64,000 bases of DNA. It comes from Nephrocerus scutellatus. Lineage: Eukaryota > Arthropoda > Insecta > Diptera > Pipunculidae. The notes beneath the pieces were generated by a model, which did not search any database, was not told the DNA's origin, and saw only the letters and a program-made list of their open reading frames with translations. This document shows, piece by piece, positions 48,342-58,844 of the stretch. The stretch's first letter is position 1. Each line of letters opens with the position of its first letter. The stretch lies in contig OX352761.1 of assembly GCA_947095585.1 (NCBI GenBank), positions 95,375,333-95,439,332 of the forward strand. Reading direction: 5' to 3'. Both the position numbers and the translations under genes were made by a program.

Positions 48342-49033
48342 TAAGCTATGTTCAGAGGATTGCCACATCTGGCAATATTGTCAGGTCTACCAATGGTCTG
48401 ACAATGAGCTGCAAATGAGCCGATAATCGCTTGAGAAATGGCTTGGTTCCCAAAACTCCAGAACCTATTGGCCTGATCCCAGAATTCTTATAGTCGCATA
48501 TTAGTCCCACATTCCGCGTTTCATACGATTTGCTTAAGAAATGGCTTGGTTTCCAAAAATTCCAGACGCTATTGGCCAGATACCAGAATTTCCTTAGGAG
48601 CTGTGGCTGTAGTAATATATGTAATTTATATATATATAGTTATATTTGTAGTTATATACATATATAGTTACATACATATAAAATATAACTATAGAAAAAA
48701 AAAAGTTTCACTTCAATAATAGTTTTGCTCCTTCAAATATGAAAAATAATTGTCGTAACAATGAATAAATTGTCAGACATCATAAGCACAGCTCATCTGA
48801 CAATAGCAAATGAGTGTGCAAATGTCCTTAACGTCTTACAATGGTCAGACAATGATACAATTGTGTGTTCAGACGATTGCCAAATACCTGACAATTTCAT
48901 TGTCAGATGGCGGTCTGACAATGGCCTGACAATGCGTTTTCTGCAAATATTGTCAGACAAAATTGTAAGTTTTTTTACACTAACACATCTGAAAATATTG
49001 TCAGATGTGTCAGTCGTCTGAACATAGCTTTAG
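48342..49033. mobile_element. hAT-like inverted-repeat element with TCTGACAAT subterminal repeats
   Basis: Ends AAGCTATGTTCAGAGGATTG and CAGTCGTCTGAACATAGCTT are inverted repeats of about 45 bases (the continuation CACATCTGGCAATATTGTCA also pairs). About ten TCTGACAAT / ATTGTCAGA copies lie near both ends, typical of binding sites in hAT-type elements. An R120-type element (48420-48740) sits inside. There is no transposase and no clear 8-bp target duplication. Confidence 0.65.
48420..48740. mobile_element. R120-type element nested in hAT-like element
   Basis: Two R120 units (CGCTTGAGAAATGGCTTGGT at 48429 and CTTAAGAAATGGCTTGG at 48532) are followed by the AT-rich tail AGTTATATTTGTAGTTATAT and then AAAGTTTCACTTCAATAATA, the complement of the left end seen at 24284. 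Confidence 0.65.
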
Positions 49034-49034
49034 C

Positions 49035-50230
49035 CCAATTGACCGATACTGCGACCTAAAAAGATCTTTTATTTCTTAGAGTATAACTAATCTAAGAGAC
49101 TTAATACCTTCCTAATGAAATATGTCAGTGGTAAAATTTCGCAGATCTGCCGATGAACATAATGCCTTGTGGAAAATATGTCTCCTTAAACAGATCAAAC
49201 CTGGACAGTCACAGAGGATGTGCCCGGATGTTTCATCCTCCTCCAAGCAGAACCTACATTCCGTGTTTGGGCCCAGATTTATTTGGCTAAGGTGATATCG
49301 CTAGCCACAGTGACCTGTGAGAGTGCTTACTAGCTTTCTGATGCTATCCTTGTATAGATCAAGGATTTCATTATATTTCATTATAGGCAAAGAGCCTGCT
49401 TAACCGTTTGGAATGTTGGGATATTATCTCAATGGGCTAAAAAGAGTTTTACCCTGTCGAGTCCAAGCTGCCGCAACAGTACTCCCTGGCCATGGTGTCC
49501 GGGAAGTACAAAACATGTCTCTTTCGGGAATTGAGTCAAGAATTTTCAGGTGCCTCACGTAGTCACCTGGTTTGTACCCATATTCTAGTTGCAGCTTGAT
49601 AGCGCATCTAGCGGCCGTCTTCCTAATAAAGATGGCTGCGGTGAAAGCTCTACAACGGCAGGTGCGCATGGCACCCTTTATACCTAGACAGGCAATTCTT
49701 TGTAGCTTCTGAAACTTAATTACCTTTGTCCGTTCAAGAACTTTCGGCCACAATATGATGGCCGTGTACATGATAACTGGTCTCAACATCATGGCATACA
49801 TCCAATGTATAATTTGAAGATTAAGAACATGGGGCTGCCGTAGAGGCGTCTACTAGGGCCTACAGGGACCTAATGGCACGTTCAATGGCGGACTTTTATA
49901 TGAGAGTTCCAGTTTAGTCGTTTATCAAGGATGACTCCGAGCTATTTAACCTCACTGGATACTCTCATATAATGCCTTCTAAGATGATAGGTCCTATGTC
50001 GGACAATATTCGTTTCGTGAAAGGCACTAGAACGGTTTTGCAAGGATTGATGGAGCGCCCTTCTATACTGCACCATTATAAGACGTGAAGTAAAGCATGC
50101 CATTTGTTATGGTCGTGCTTTGCAAGTAACGCATGGCATTTGTTATGGTAGTGCTGTCCACTAATTATGATCGTCAAATCATCAGCATAACCAATGGCGA
50201 TGTAGCCTGATCTCTGCCGATCAGCTCGAA
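49035..50230 (-). pseudogene. Non-LTR retrotransposon fragment (RT to C-terminus)
   Basis: On the minus strand, near 50205-50155, YIAIGYADDLTIIISG is the reverse-transcriptase active-site box. The frame at 49801-49424 reads MLRPVIMYTAIILWPKVLER and FQKLQRIACLGIKGAMRTC, typical post-RT sequence of R1/LOA-type elements. Towards 49140, a CRFCLEEDETSGHILCDCPG segment resembles their C-terminal cysteine motif. Frames are interrupted several times. Confidence 0.75.
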
Positions 50231-50574
50231 GCTTGTCTATGACGAGTGATTATACATACAAGTTTGTATAGTTATGTCGATGTATACATAAAAGTTTGTA
50301 CCCGCAAAACGAAGTTTTTTAATTTTCTATACCAACTTCGCGAGCCCGTGGCTGGCTGGCTGCCACACCAAATTTTGTGATCAATTTTTAACCCACTTGC
50401 TAAAAACCGATTTTATTAAATTTGCTGCGAGCGAATCGGTTCTCTCTTGCCTCATGCAGGAGGCTACTCACATGCTATTGACAGGTGGAAAGAGTGTAAA
50501 AAAGATAAGAAGCCAATGCCAATACACACACAATTTACTATTCCTAATGGTACTTTTGCTCTCACAATGAAAAA
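50231..50574. repeat. Short ACATGTGT-box element fragment and spacer
   Basis: About 50335-50425 is the minus-strand 3' end of the family (ACTTCGCGAGCCCGTGGCTG, GATCAATTTTTAACCCACTT, CCGATTTTATTAAATTT). Nothing is recognised on either side. Confidence 0.6.
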
Positions 50575-50692
50575 ACTTAATACTTAAGACTTACAGGATT
50601 GTATGGATATTTTGTTTTTGAATGTTTGCTCGTTATGTTGGAAAAACATACAATTCTGTAAGTCTTACGTATTAAGTAATGATGTTCTGATG
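50575..50692. repeat. Short palindrome
   Basis: CTTAATACTTAAGACTTACA and TGTAAGTCTTACGTATTAAG pair as arms of about 30 bases around a loop of about 55 bases. It may be a foldback MITE. Confidence 0.65.
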
Positions 50693-50847
50693 AATTGTTT
50701 GGATAGCTGATGATGAGTAGTTGAATATTGGATGAGTAGTCGTTCATTTGTTTGAGAATTCGGAGCTTTTGCTGCTATTTTACCAGTGCATGAAGTTGCA
50801 AGTCAACGGTTTTAGAATCTATGTCTATATATGTGATGAGGCCACTT

Positions 50848-51189
50848 CTAAAACCTTTTATTTTCTCTTCCAATTTTACGATTTGATGCTTCAGTTGATA
50901 ATATTGTAATGTTTGATAGGCTAAGCCGGTGGTTATAAGTATTTGGGGAGCGTATTAAAACCTCTGGCATTATGAAACGTTTTGTCCGTGAACTACGATA
51001 GCGTGCAGTGATGCCTTCTTTAATTGTCATGGCCTCGCGTCTTACTGCTTCTTCTAGGGTCCAGCAATGTAATGCTGAGTAGTTACTGATCGGAAATCGT
51101 AGGCAGTAGTCGTTGAAGACCTTAATGTGGTTGTCGATGGCAATCAGATCGGAGATCAAATTCGAAGAGGTTCCGACAGAGAACTCCAA
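50848..51189 (-). CDS. Unrecognised open frame, possibly retroelement-derived
   Basis: A 113-codon frame contains SDLIAIDNHIKVFNDYC and a dibasic RSSRTKR sequence. The arrangement is faintly like the region before the processing site of retroelement envelope-type proteins, but I cannot support that and no LTR or pol sequence is near. Upstream and downstream codons give no extension. Confidence 0.2.
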   Translation of the reverse strand: MEFSVGTSSNLISDLIAIDNHIKVFNDYCLRFPISNYSALHCWTLEEAVRREAMTIKEGITARYRSSRTKRFIMPEVLIRSPNTYNHRLSLSNITILSTEASNRKIGRENKRF

Positions 51190-51902
51190 GTCAAAATATT
51201 TGATCTACGAGTATTTATTCAATTTATTGAAATATGACCGATAATCGTTGCGGTGTATGTTTATGCACAACAATCGACTGAGTGCAAAAAGTACTTAATT
51301 TTGTCGTGCCAGTTTATTTCTGCTAATTTGTAATTTTTTGTTTTGTTGTGTTATTATATTTAATTGTCATACACATTCATAACATTAGGTAATTTGCTGT
51401 ATTCTTTTTCTTTTTAAAAACTCTTATTTAACTGGACTACTTCTTTTAGCTCCTTTATAACCACTGCACACGACCTAGAGAGCTGAAATTTTGTGGGGAG
51501 CTTAGTGTCATGCGCCATTTCGAAGATCCCGCTTAGGACCCGTGTTGTGGTTAGTCTCGTAGGGCGTTTCTGATAATCCGAGCGTGACTCGCGTCGCGTG
51601 CGGTGGCGCGTAGAAAGTGGGTAAATCTTTGAAATTTTTTCGACTTCTTGAGATCATTTTTAACCACACGACCTAAAGAGCTTAAATTTTGTGAGCAGCT
51701 CAGTGTCAGTGTCCCTTTTTAACCAAGTTTCACACGTTCAACAGAGCTGAAATTTTGTGCGCGTGTGGCGCGTGTGACGCGTGATTGTGTGCCATTGTTA
51801 CATCCAGGAATATACGAGCTCAACCGATACTATCAAAATGATCATGAAGGCTCCCAAAGAGCGATTAACACAACAAAAGTTATCTTTGTGGTCAAAAGCT
51901 TA
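51190..51902. other. No gene; diverged direct repeats
   Basis: GAGCTGAAATTTTGTG-like boxes preceded by CACACGACC or CACACGTTC recur at about 51467, 51672 and 51738, each followed by AGCTCAGTGTC- or GCGTGTG-like sequence. The origin is unknown. Confidence 0.45.
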
Positions 51903-51904
51903 TA

Positions 51905-53168
51905 AAGGGTCCGCCAATTAACTTTTTTTTTTTGAAAATGCTATAAAAAAAACTACTGAATATTTTCTCAAATTTCTTTTTTTATTTGAAAGTATAATCC
52001 TTCCGGTTAACAATGGAAAATAATTTCATTCAAATGGCTGCCTCGGCTGGCCATGCAGTAGCCTACACGATCGGTCCAATTTTTAAGCACATTATCGATT
52101 GTGTGCAGCTGTATTTCACCAATGGCTTCACGAATATTGTCCTTTAAAGCGTCAATTGTCTCTGGCTTGTCGGCGTAACACTTATATTTTAGGGCACCCC
52201 ACAAATAATAGCCCAACGGTGTCAAATCGCAGCTCCGAGGTGGCCAAACGACATCAGCTCTGCGGCTGATAATGCGATCTTCAAAAACAGGGCGCAAAAC
52301 ATCGAGTGTAGCTTCGACTGTGTGGCACGTAGCGCCGTCCTGTTGAAACCAAATGTTGCCAATATCCTCCTCTTCAATTTTTGTGAACAAAAATTCGTTC
52401 AACATAGCCCGATAACGATCGCCATTGACTGTAACGGCCACTCCTTGCTCATTTTCGAAGAAAAATGGCCCAATTATGCCTCTGGACCAAAATCCGCACC
52501 AAACAGTGATGCGTGCGGGTTTTCTGTGCCCCAAATGCGACAATTTTGCTTGTTTACATACCCGCCAAGATCAAAATGAGCTTCATCCGAAAAGATGATT
52601 TTTTTGGCAAATTCGGCATCTTCTGTAAGTCGATCGCAGGCCCACTCAGCGAAGCGAAAACGCATTGTATGGTCAGTTGGCTTCAACTGCTGAACCAATT
52701 GGACTTTGTATGGCGTCATACCAAGGTCTTTATGCAAAATTCGTCTCAATTATGTCTCCGAAATGTTCAATTGTTAAGAACGACGGTGAATTGATGTTGA
52801 TGGCGCTTCACGCACACTTTCTGCCACAGCATCAATATTCTCGGGTGTACGCACTGTTTTTGGCTTTTCACGCTTTGGTTTATCGATGAGGATGCCAGTT
52901 TCTTTCACTTTTTTCACAAGATAACGAACATACGGAGCTGACGGTGCTTCTCTTCTTCCAAAATCCGTACGCAATTTTCGCACACATTCTGCAACATTAC
53001 AATGATTTTCAAAGTAATGTCGCAATATTTCCCAGCGTTGTTCAACACAACCATATTCGTTCAGCGGAAGGATACAACTAATTATCTGTCAAATCAGACA
53101 TGAGCGAAGTGTTACCATTCACGAAATAAGCACTAGTTGAAAAAAAAATCTTTAGATGGCGGACCCTT
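51905..53168 (-). mobile_element. DD41D mariner (rosa-type), complete ends, dead transposase
   Basis: Terminal inverted repeats AAGGGTCCGCCA / TGGCGGACCCTT with TA on both outer sides (51903-51904 and 53169-53170) bound 1,264 bases. The minus-strand transposase shows a helix-turn-helix part (53025-52774), the first catalytic aspartate in IIFSDEAHFDLGG, the second in WFQQDGATCH, then CDLTPLGYYLWG, where the third aspartate should stand at the G. The spacing of 41 residues between the second and third positions defines DD41D, the group named from rosa elements of Ceratitis. In-frame stops near 52774 and 52750, a frameshift near 52500-52540 and the D-to-G change make it inactive. Confidence 0.92.
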
Positions 53169-53329
53169 TACATAAAGAGTCACATGTTCAATATCAATTA
53201 AAAATTTCTTATTTTTCATTGTTTTCATTTCATTTCATGTTTTACGCCTTCTATATTTTTTGTATTCCAATCGCTGGGAAAGAGTTTTTAGACTAAAGGG
53301 TACTTGAGGTGCTCGATTTAACGGTTAGC

Positions 53330-53620
53330 GTGGGCGCCGTGGCTTAGTGGAAAAGCGTAAGCGTATGGTTCGTGGTTCGAATCCCAGTTACACCAAAAGT
53401 ATTTTTCACAGTGTCTCACCTCTCGCGAATGTGTGACAAACGTTCCGGGAGTAATAATTTGTCACGGAAAGCTTCTCAATTTGCCGTTCGGATCCAGCCT
53501 TAAATTGTAGGTCCCTTCCATTTCTGTCTAAAAATATACATGCACAACACAAATGGTCGCGAGAAGCTAGGCCTTGGACCGCAAAGGTCTTTCGCGCCGA
53601 AAATTGTTATTATTATTAAA
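53330..53620 (+). mobile_element. tRNA-derived SINE, best copy
   Basis: The tRNA-like head has an RNA polymerase III A box, TGGCTTAGTGG (53340-53350), and B box, GGTTCGAATCC (53374-53384), in GCCGTGGCTTAGTGGAAAAG ... CAGTTACACCA. A tRNA-unrelated body follows (CACGGAAAGCTTCTCAATTT, ATTGTAGGTCCCTTCC, GTCGCGAGAAGCTAGGCC), ending in a TTATTATTATTA tail. Other copies: 9745-9990, 45388-45573 and 28451-28512. It would move using a partner LINE's enzymes. Confidence 0.88.
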
Positions 53621-54360
53621 GTTTGTTAGGATCGACTGAATGGGAAAACAATAAAATCATTGTTTTGAATGAAACAATGTACAATGTTAAAAACATAATA
53701 TTTTGAAGTATAAGAGTGAGTGAGGTAAAACCAAAATAACTTTATATTCCATATATTATGTACATTTAATAAAAATTATAAAAAAAAACCATATCAAATT
53801 TTTGTTGCTTTCAAAGTCAGAGCTATCTGAATATTTGTTTATTTCACTTTCTCCAATTGAGTCGAAAAAAACTAATATTTTTGTTTACTAAAGTGTTATT
53901 TTTAGAAATTCTTTATATGTGTGTTGTCGTCCACCTCTGCTTTTGCTAAAAAAAATGTTATTGGCCTGAAAATAATTTTCGATGATTTGTTATCTTTGTT
54001 CTGAAGAAAATTTATTCTAAAAAAGAATAGCCTAAAGTGTTATTATAAACTCTACACAATTGTCTGTTCCAGAAACAAATCAATTTCTGCTTTGTCCCAA
54101 CGTATTTAACAAATTTTGTGGTTATTATTTATAGAAGTAACCAATTTGAATTCAAAACATTACTTGGGCTAATGACGATTGTTTTTCGCTCTGTACGCTC
54201 TCTCTTGTCCACACTTGGTATCCTATTAAAAAGGCGACTTCAAACAGGTGACCATAAAAAAAGCGCATGATTAAAAAGGCGCGTGATTTTTATCACCGAT
54301 TTTTAACAGCGATCAACAAAAAGGCGATTATCAAAAAGACAAAAAGTCAAAAGTCAACCA
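53621..54360. other. No gene seen
   Basis: AT-rich. Around 54230-54350 there are repeated AAAAAGGCG-type boxes of unknown origin. Confidence 0.4.
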
Positions 54361-54522
54361 AACAACTCATAAAAATTCAAATTTTCCATGTAAATCGGAT
54401 CGGAGATACATGTCTGTGCAAAGATTCAATAAAATCGGGATTTCGTAAGTGTGATAAAAATTTATCACAAGATTTTGCCAGCCAGCCAGCCAACGACAGA
54501 AGTTAATATAGAGAATTTAAAA
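54361..54522 (+). mobile_element. Short ACATGTGT-box element
   Basis: A minimal copy: CATAAAAATTCAAATTTTCC, ATCGGAGATACATGTCTGTG, AATAAAATCGGGATTTCG, a GCCAGCCAGCCAGCC run, and AGTTAATATAGAGAATTTAA at the end. It shows both termini around a single unit. Confidence 0.75.
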
Positions 54523-55430
54523 AGAAGGTCGTTTTCCGGCTACCCCATTCCGAGATTTGGTAACATACGCGTTCGAGAATTCTTTTGACCAGTATTTCGT
54601 GAAGCCGAGCGTAGAATTGGCTTTGTTGGTTATCAAATGGGAACGTAAAATAAGTTCCCTGACGCGAATAATATCTTAGTCGTGGTAACTCGAGTCAAGT
54701 TGAATCAATTTGACTCGAGTAAAACTGGAGCTGTCATCTTCGCACCTCGTAACCACCATTATGACAGCAAAATAGTTTAATTTCTTTAGATATTTAATTT
54801 GGATTGGACGCGTTGTTTGTTAACTGTTAACTATCTTCTCTACGTATAGAGTCGGAAACAAATTCCTTCTTATGTATGCACCTTATAAAGGTTAATTAAA
54901 TCGATCGTAACAGCAAGCATTCATTACATTAAAAAATATTATTTAACTGCATTTTGAAGCATATTTTCCTCGGACACATAAAATAATTTTTAATAATTGA
55001 AGCGACTATCTTCAAAGAAAAGGGACATTGTGAAACAGTTTTTATCCCACGGATAGCACTCACGACGGATCTACCTTTTAAATTTAAGAGATTGCAATTT
55101 CCAGTAAAACTTGCGTTTTCGATGACGATCAATAAGTCGGACAGTTTATTAAGTACTGCGGAGTATAGATTTGAGATCGTCATGTTTTTCCCACGGACAA
55201 CTTTATTTTGCTTGCTCTGGGTTGGGTTGACCTAAGAATTAATTTATTCTTGCTCTTGAAGGTGAAACTAAAAACAATGTATACAACCAAGTTTTGTTTT
55301 AAATTAATATTATGTATGTTTTATTTTTATTTTATAATCTGAATACTATAGCTATAATTAAAAATATATTTTTTTAAATAAATGTTGTTAATAAAAACTG
55401 GAATTTTACCTTATAGATAGATATAGATAT
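54523..55430. other. No gene seen
   Basis: Contains an ACTCGAGTCAAG...TTGACTCGAGT palindrome at about 54688-54721; otherwise featureless AT-rich DNA. Confidence 0.4.
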
Positions 55431-55495
55431 CTTTTTTCTACCCCTGGGATTGGGATGAATAAATACCTGGGCAACGCCGGGTAATCAGCTAGTAT
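55431..55495 (+). mobile_element. Helitron-like 3' end
   Basis: CCTGGGCAACGCCGGGTAAT then CAGCTAG; CTAG is followed by a TATATA run. Only the terminal part is recognised. Confidence 0.55.
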
Positions 55496-55499
55496 ATAT

Positions 55500-55767
55500 A
55501 TATACTATACATAAAAAACTAGTCCATAAAAATTAAAATTCAAAATATGCGGACGGAAAATTTTTAAGAAATGTATATGAGAGCCTCCCGGACATGGGCT
55601 CGGATCTATTCCAATATCCCACATGGAGCCTCATACAAATTTTTTAAAACATTTACCCGATTGTCTTCAAATTTTATACACATGTCCCCAGGGCAGAGGG
55701 ACTCCCATATTATAATTTTTTAATTTAACCCGATTTTCTTGAAATTTTGTACACATGTGTGTATTTT
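55500..55767 (-). repeat. ACATGTGT-box element fragment, minus strand
   Basis: Contains ACCCGATTTTCTTGAAATTT, TGTACACATGTGTGTA and CCCATATTATAATTTTT, in minus orientation. It abuts the poly(T) of the retrotransposon tail at 55768. Confidence 0.6.
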
Positions 55768-56600
55768 TTTTTTAAAGAGACTCATTGCCAAGGGAGTACT
55801 CCCTGAATGACTTGCGTCACGGCAATAAGTTGGGCTAAGCCCTTTATTAAAATTCAAATATAGAATAAAAATCGAAGGAATGTGATTTACAATATATCGC
55901 ATTCCTCACGTTTGTAGCCGGTTTCAATTTATTTTCTCAGAATTCTCTCTGATTCATTGAAAAAGCAATACGAAAAAAAAACCCATAAAAATTTAAATTT
56001 TTCTTGTAAATTCTCTAATCGGAGATACACACACACACACACACACCAAATGACGCAGCGGCAGCGAACAGCGCTGCTCAGAAAGCACAGAGCTCAGACT
56101 TTGCCGTGATCTGATGCGATATAGCGATATTTAAAAATTGTATATTGGGGTCCCCAATCGCTCCAAATTTTTACAAAAAGTGTTTTCCATCGAAGACACA
56201 CATGTGTACAAAATTTAAAGAAAATCGGGTAAATTTTGTAAAATATTTGTATGGGAGCCCCCCGAACCCGAGGTCCGAGGGGCCTCAAATTTTAATAGAA
56301 AGTATTGTCACCGGAAATATACATGTGTGCAAAATTTCAATAAAATCGGGCCATTGCAAGTGGGCTAAAAATTGATCAGAAAATCTGACCAGCCAGGCAG
56401 GTAGCCAGCCAGCCAGCCAGCCAGCCAACCAGCCAGCCACGTGCACGCGAAGTTAATATAGAGAATTTAAAAACGAACACGAAACTAAAGCGACACGAAT
56501 GCTTTCATCAATGGATCATGGTCAGGGAAAACTACAAAAAACCTTGACCAAGAAAATATTAAAAATTATAAAAAAAAAGTAAATAATACTAATAAATAAT
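55768..56600 (-). pseudogene. Retrotransposon 3' tail split by an ACATGTGT-box element
   Basis: The T-run at 55768-55777 and ATTGCCAAGGGAGTACTCCC, GGAATGTGATTTACAATATA, TGATTCATTGAAAAAGCAAT are the reverse complement of the 3' UTR at about 2230-2515. The sequence is interrupted near 55983 and resumes at about 56476 (AACACGAAACTAAAGCGACA, CATGGTCAGGGAAAACTAC, ACCTTGACCAAG). Confidence 0.85.
55983..56475 (+). mobile_element. ACATGTGT-box element, insertion with mapped ends
   Basis: About 490 bases inserted into the retrotransposon tail. Start: CATAAAAATTTAAATTTTTC then TTGTAAATTCTCTAATCGG. Middle: a CA-dinucleotide run, then units with ACACACATGTGTACAAAATT and TATACATGTGTGCAAAATTT, each followed by AAAATCGGG, and GC-rich CCCCCCGAACCCGAGG. 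Then a long CCAGCCAGC run, and the end GCGAAGTTAATATAGAGAAT plus TTAAAAACG. Near-terminal AAATTCTCTA and ATAGAGAATTT are inverted relative to each other. No coding capacity. Class unknown. Confidence 0.8.
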
Positions 56601-56626
56601 GATAAACCATTTTTTTTAATATCTTA

Positions 56627-57236
56627 TCTTCTTTATATATATAATTCTAGTGTACGTGTGTATGTCACTGAACTCCTCCTAAACTGCTGGACCGATTTGA
56701 ATGATTTTTTTTTGTATGCGTTTGGTTGACGCCCTGGATGGTTTAGATTCACAAATCTGCCCGGCAGATGGCGCTGGTATCGTTTTTTTTCTTCCGAAAA
56801 TTCTTATTTATAGAACGATTTGGCTCAAATTCACACCATATAATATCTAAATAAGAAGAAAGTCCCGATAGGTGGTGCTGGGGTGGAAAATGTATATGAT
56901 CTTCATATAAAGAATATTCGAACAAGTGTACATTTTTTGCCTGTATAAGTGTCGATTCTATAGTTTTCTGGATTGGTGAGTTGGTTAGGTAGTGGGGTGT
57001 AAGTGGGCGGGGGTCAGTGGAATGGGGCAGCCGGGAAACGTGGGTGTAAGTGGGCGTGGCGTCAGTGGGCGGAGGTCAGTGGGATGGGACAGCCGGGTAT
57101 TTCTGCTCATGCTGATGTGACTAATACTGTGACGCGATATCGCAAAACAAATATCTTTTTACAAGTTCACAAAACGATCACAAACAAATTTATTGAAAAT
57201 GGGACAGGCTAGGACAACGTCTGTCGGGTCAGCTAG
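56627..57236 (+). mobile_element. Helitron-like element (5' TC to 3' CTAG)
   Basis: Starts TCTTCTTTATATATATAATT, followed by GAACTCCTCCTAAACTGCTG and GACCGATTTGAATGA. It contains GGCGCTGG boxes and ends GTCTGTCGGGTCAGCTAG at 57236. Another 3'-like GGGTATTTCTGCT occurs inside near 57090. Non-autonomous. Confidence 0.65.
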
Positions 57237-57683
57237 TCTTCTATACATATAAAAATTAATGTTTGTCTGTATGTCCGGTATGGACTGCCAAACCCTTTAA
57301 CTGATCGCGTTCTAACTTTGCATATGGGTTTACTACCATAATAGGCACGTAATAGGCATATTTTGAAAGTGGTCAGACTCCTGAGTCAAAGGGTCTCCAT
57401 AAGATTTTTTTTTAATGTTTCTACAAATTGCATGTTTTTATAAACCAATCGTGTTAAAACTTATTCTATAGTTTTCTGGGCTGGTGAGGTGGTCAGTTGG
57501 TGGGTTGGTCAGTTGGTGCGAGTTCAGTGGGTGGTCATCTGAGGTCAGAGGTCCGTGGGCTGGGGGTCAGATGGCGGTAGGTCAGTGGGCGGGGGGTCAG
57601 TGGATGTAGTGTCAGTAGGCGGGTGTTAACTTGGTCGGGGTCAGTGGGATGGGGCGGCCGGGAAACGCCGGGTATTTCCGCTA
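57237..57683 (+). mobile_element. Second Helitron-like element, directly abutting
   Basis: Starts TCTTCTATACATATAAAAAT immediately after the previous CTAG, continues TTTGTCTGTATGTCC and G-rich GGTCAGTGGG repeats, and ends GGAAACGCCGGGTATTTCCG CTA. Confidence 0.6.
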
Positions 57684-58140
57684 TATATAAAAATGAATGT
57701 TTGTCTGTATGTCCATTATAGAAGTGTAAACTATGCATTTGATCATGTGATGATCTTTAGCAAAGTTGTTGTGCATGAGCCCACGCAGGTTTCTGAGTTG
57801 GTACGACCAATTTTCGACAGATGGCGCCACTGGCATTCCAATGAATTTCATATATTGCCGTGACAGTTCATGCTGTTTTGAATTGAAACGAAAACAGCGA
57901 ACGAATGATGTTCTGGGTGGCTGAGGTTGTCAATGGGTGGAGGTGGGTAAGTGGGCGGCTGGTCAGTCATTGTGCGGGTCGGGTGATCAGTTGGGTGGGG
58001 TTCGGTGGGATATTTAATAAACAGCTTATGAGCACTTCATCCTTCATCCTTCAGGAAGTTGTTAACAAGACTTTCTGTAAAAATTTGAAAGTGATCGGGC
58101 CCCAGGGTTTAGGTACTCCCATATAATTTTTTAAGTAACC
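57684..58140 (+). mobile_element. Third Helitron-like head and ACATGTGT-box scrap
   Basis: TATATAAAAATGAATGTTTG then TCTGTATGTCCATTATAG begins a third unit. CAGATGGCGCCACTGGCATT and G-rich GGTCAGT repeats follow, but no CTAG end is clear. About 58040-58140 resembles one ACATGTGT-family unit (AATTTGAAAGTGATCGGGCC). Confidence 0.5.
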
Positions 58141-58844
58141 CGCTAGACGAACCATAGGTTCAACAATGACAGCGAGGACAGCGAGGACAGCGAAAGAAGT
58201 CGTCAGCGACAGGCTGAGATGTACCAGCGTAACAACCCGTGGTGCAATCGCACAGCGAAGTTACATCGTACGACCATGAATGCAGCGACGTCGGCAAAGA
58301 AAAGCAGGAAAACGTTGGCAGCGGTAAGCTGAGATGTATCGACAGCGATGAGCAGAGTGCCGTCAATAGAGAATGCCCAGAGATAACGACAATATCACTT
58401 ACCAAGGCGTGATCCTGGCAGAAGACTAGAAGAAACTAAGAGAGCATCTGCCTGCGTGTTCGCCCGTTTATATTATTTTGCATGGCAAAGTTGTAAGTGG
58501 CTGCGCTGTGATTAGCCAGTGCGGTGCGTTGGTGGTGATGTTGTTTTGCTGACGTTGGTTGACTTTTTTGTTTGTTGGCTGCAGTAGGGAAAAAGTATGT
58601 TGCTTGTTTTGTGTGAACAAAATTCGGCCACAAGAATTTTGTTCCTCACATATTCCTTTTAGGAATAACTCTTTCAAACCAAAGGGAAAAAGATGGTATA
58701 ACTCGAGCTGTAAAAAGGCTTCGGTATCCTTTCGATTTTACAAAGTAAATCGTATTGAAGAAAACTGGATAACTTTCAAACGGGCCAGAAATGATCGCAA
58801 TGCTACCTTCGACGAGTCAAATTCGCCTACGCCCAAAAATGCCA
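58141..58844. other. No gene; AGCGACAG-rich segment
   Basis: 58160-58345 has repeated CAGCGAGGACAGCGA and GCTGAGATGTA(C/T) boxes. The origin is unknown and no coding sequence is supported. Confidence 0.35.

Noticed and set aside
50848..51189. Retroviral envelope-type gene
   Set aside because: Only a dibasic motif and vague composition suggest it; there is no membrane segment, LTR, gag or pol nearby, so it is listed only as an unrecognised frame.
53338..53400. A genuine tRNA gene
   Set aside because: The A and B boxes are present but the anticodon-arm region is shortened, and the sequence continues into a body shared with three other loci; it is a SINE head.
55500..56480. CRISPR-like array (regularly repeated CCAGCCAG and ACATGTGT boxes)
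   Set aside because: This is a eukaryotic genome, the spacers are themselves repeated, and spacing is irregular; the pattern is a transposable element.
57003..57212. Gly/Trp-rich small protein
   Set aside because: It is the translation of G-rich Helitron-like 3' repeats.
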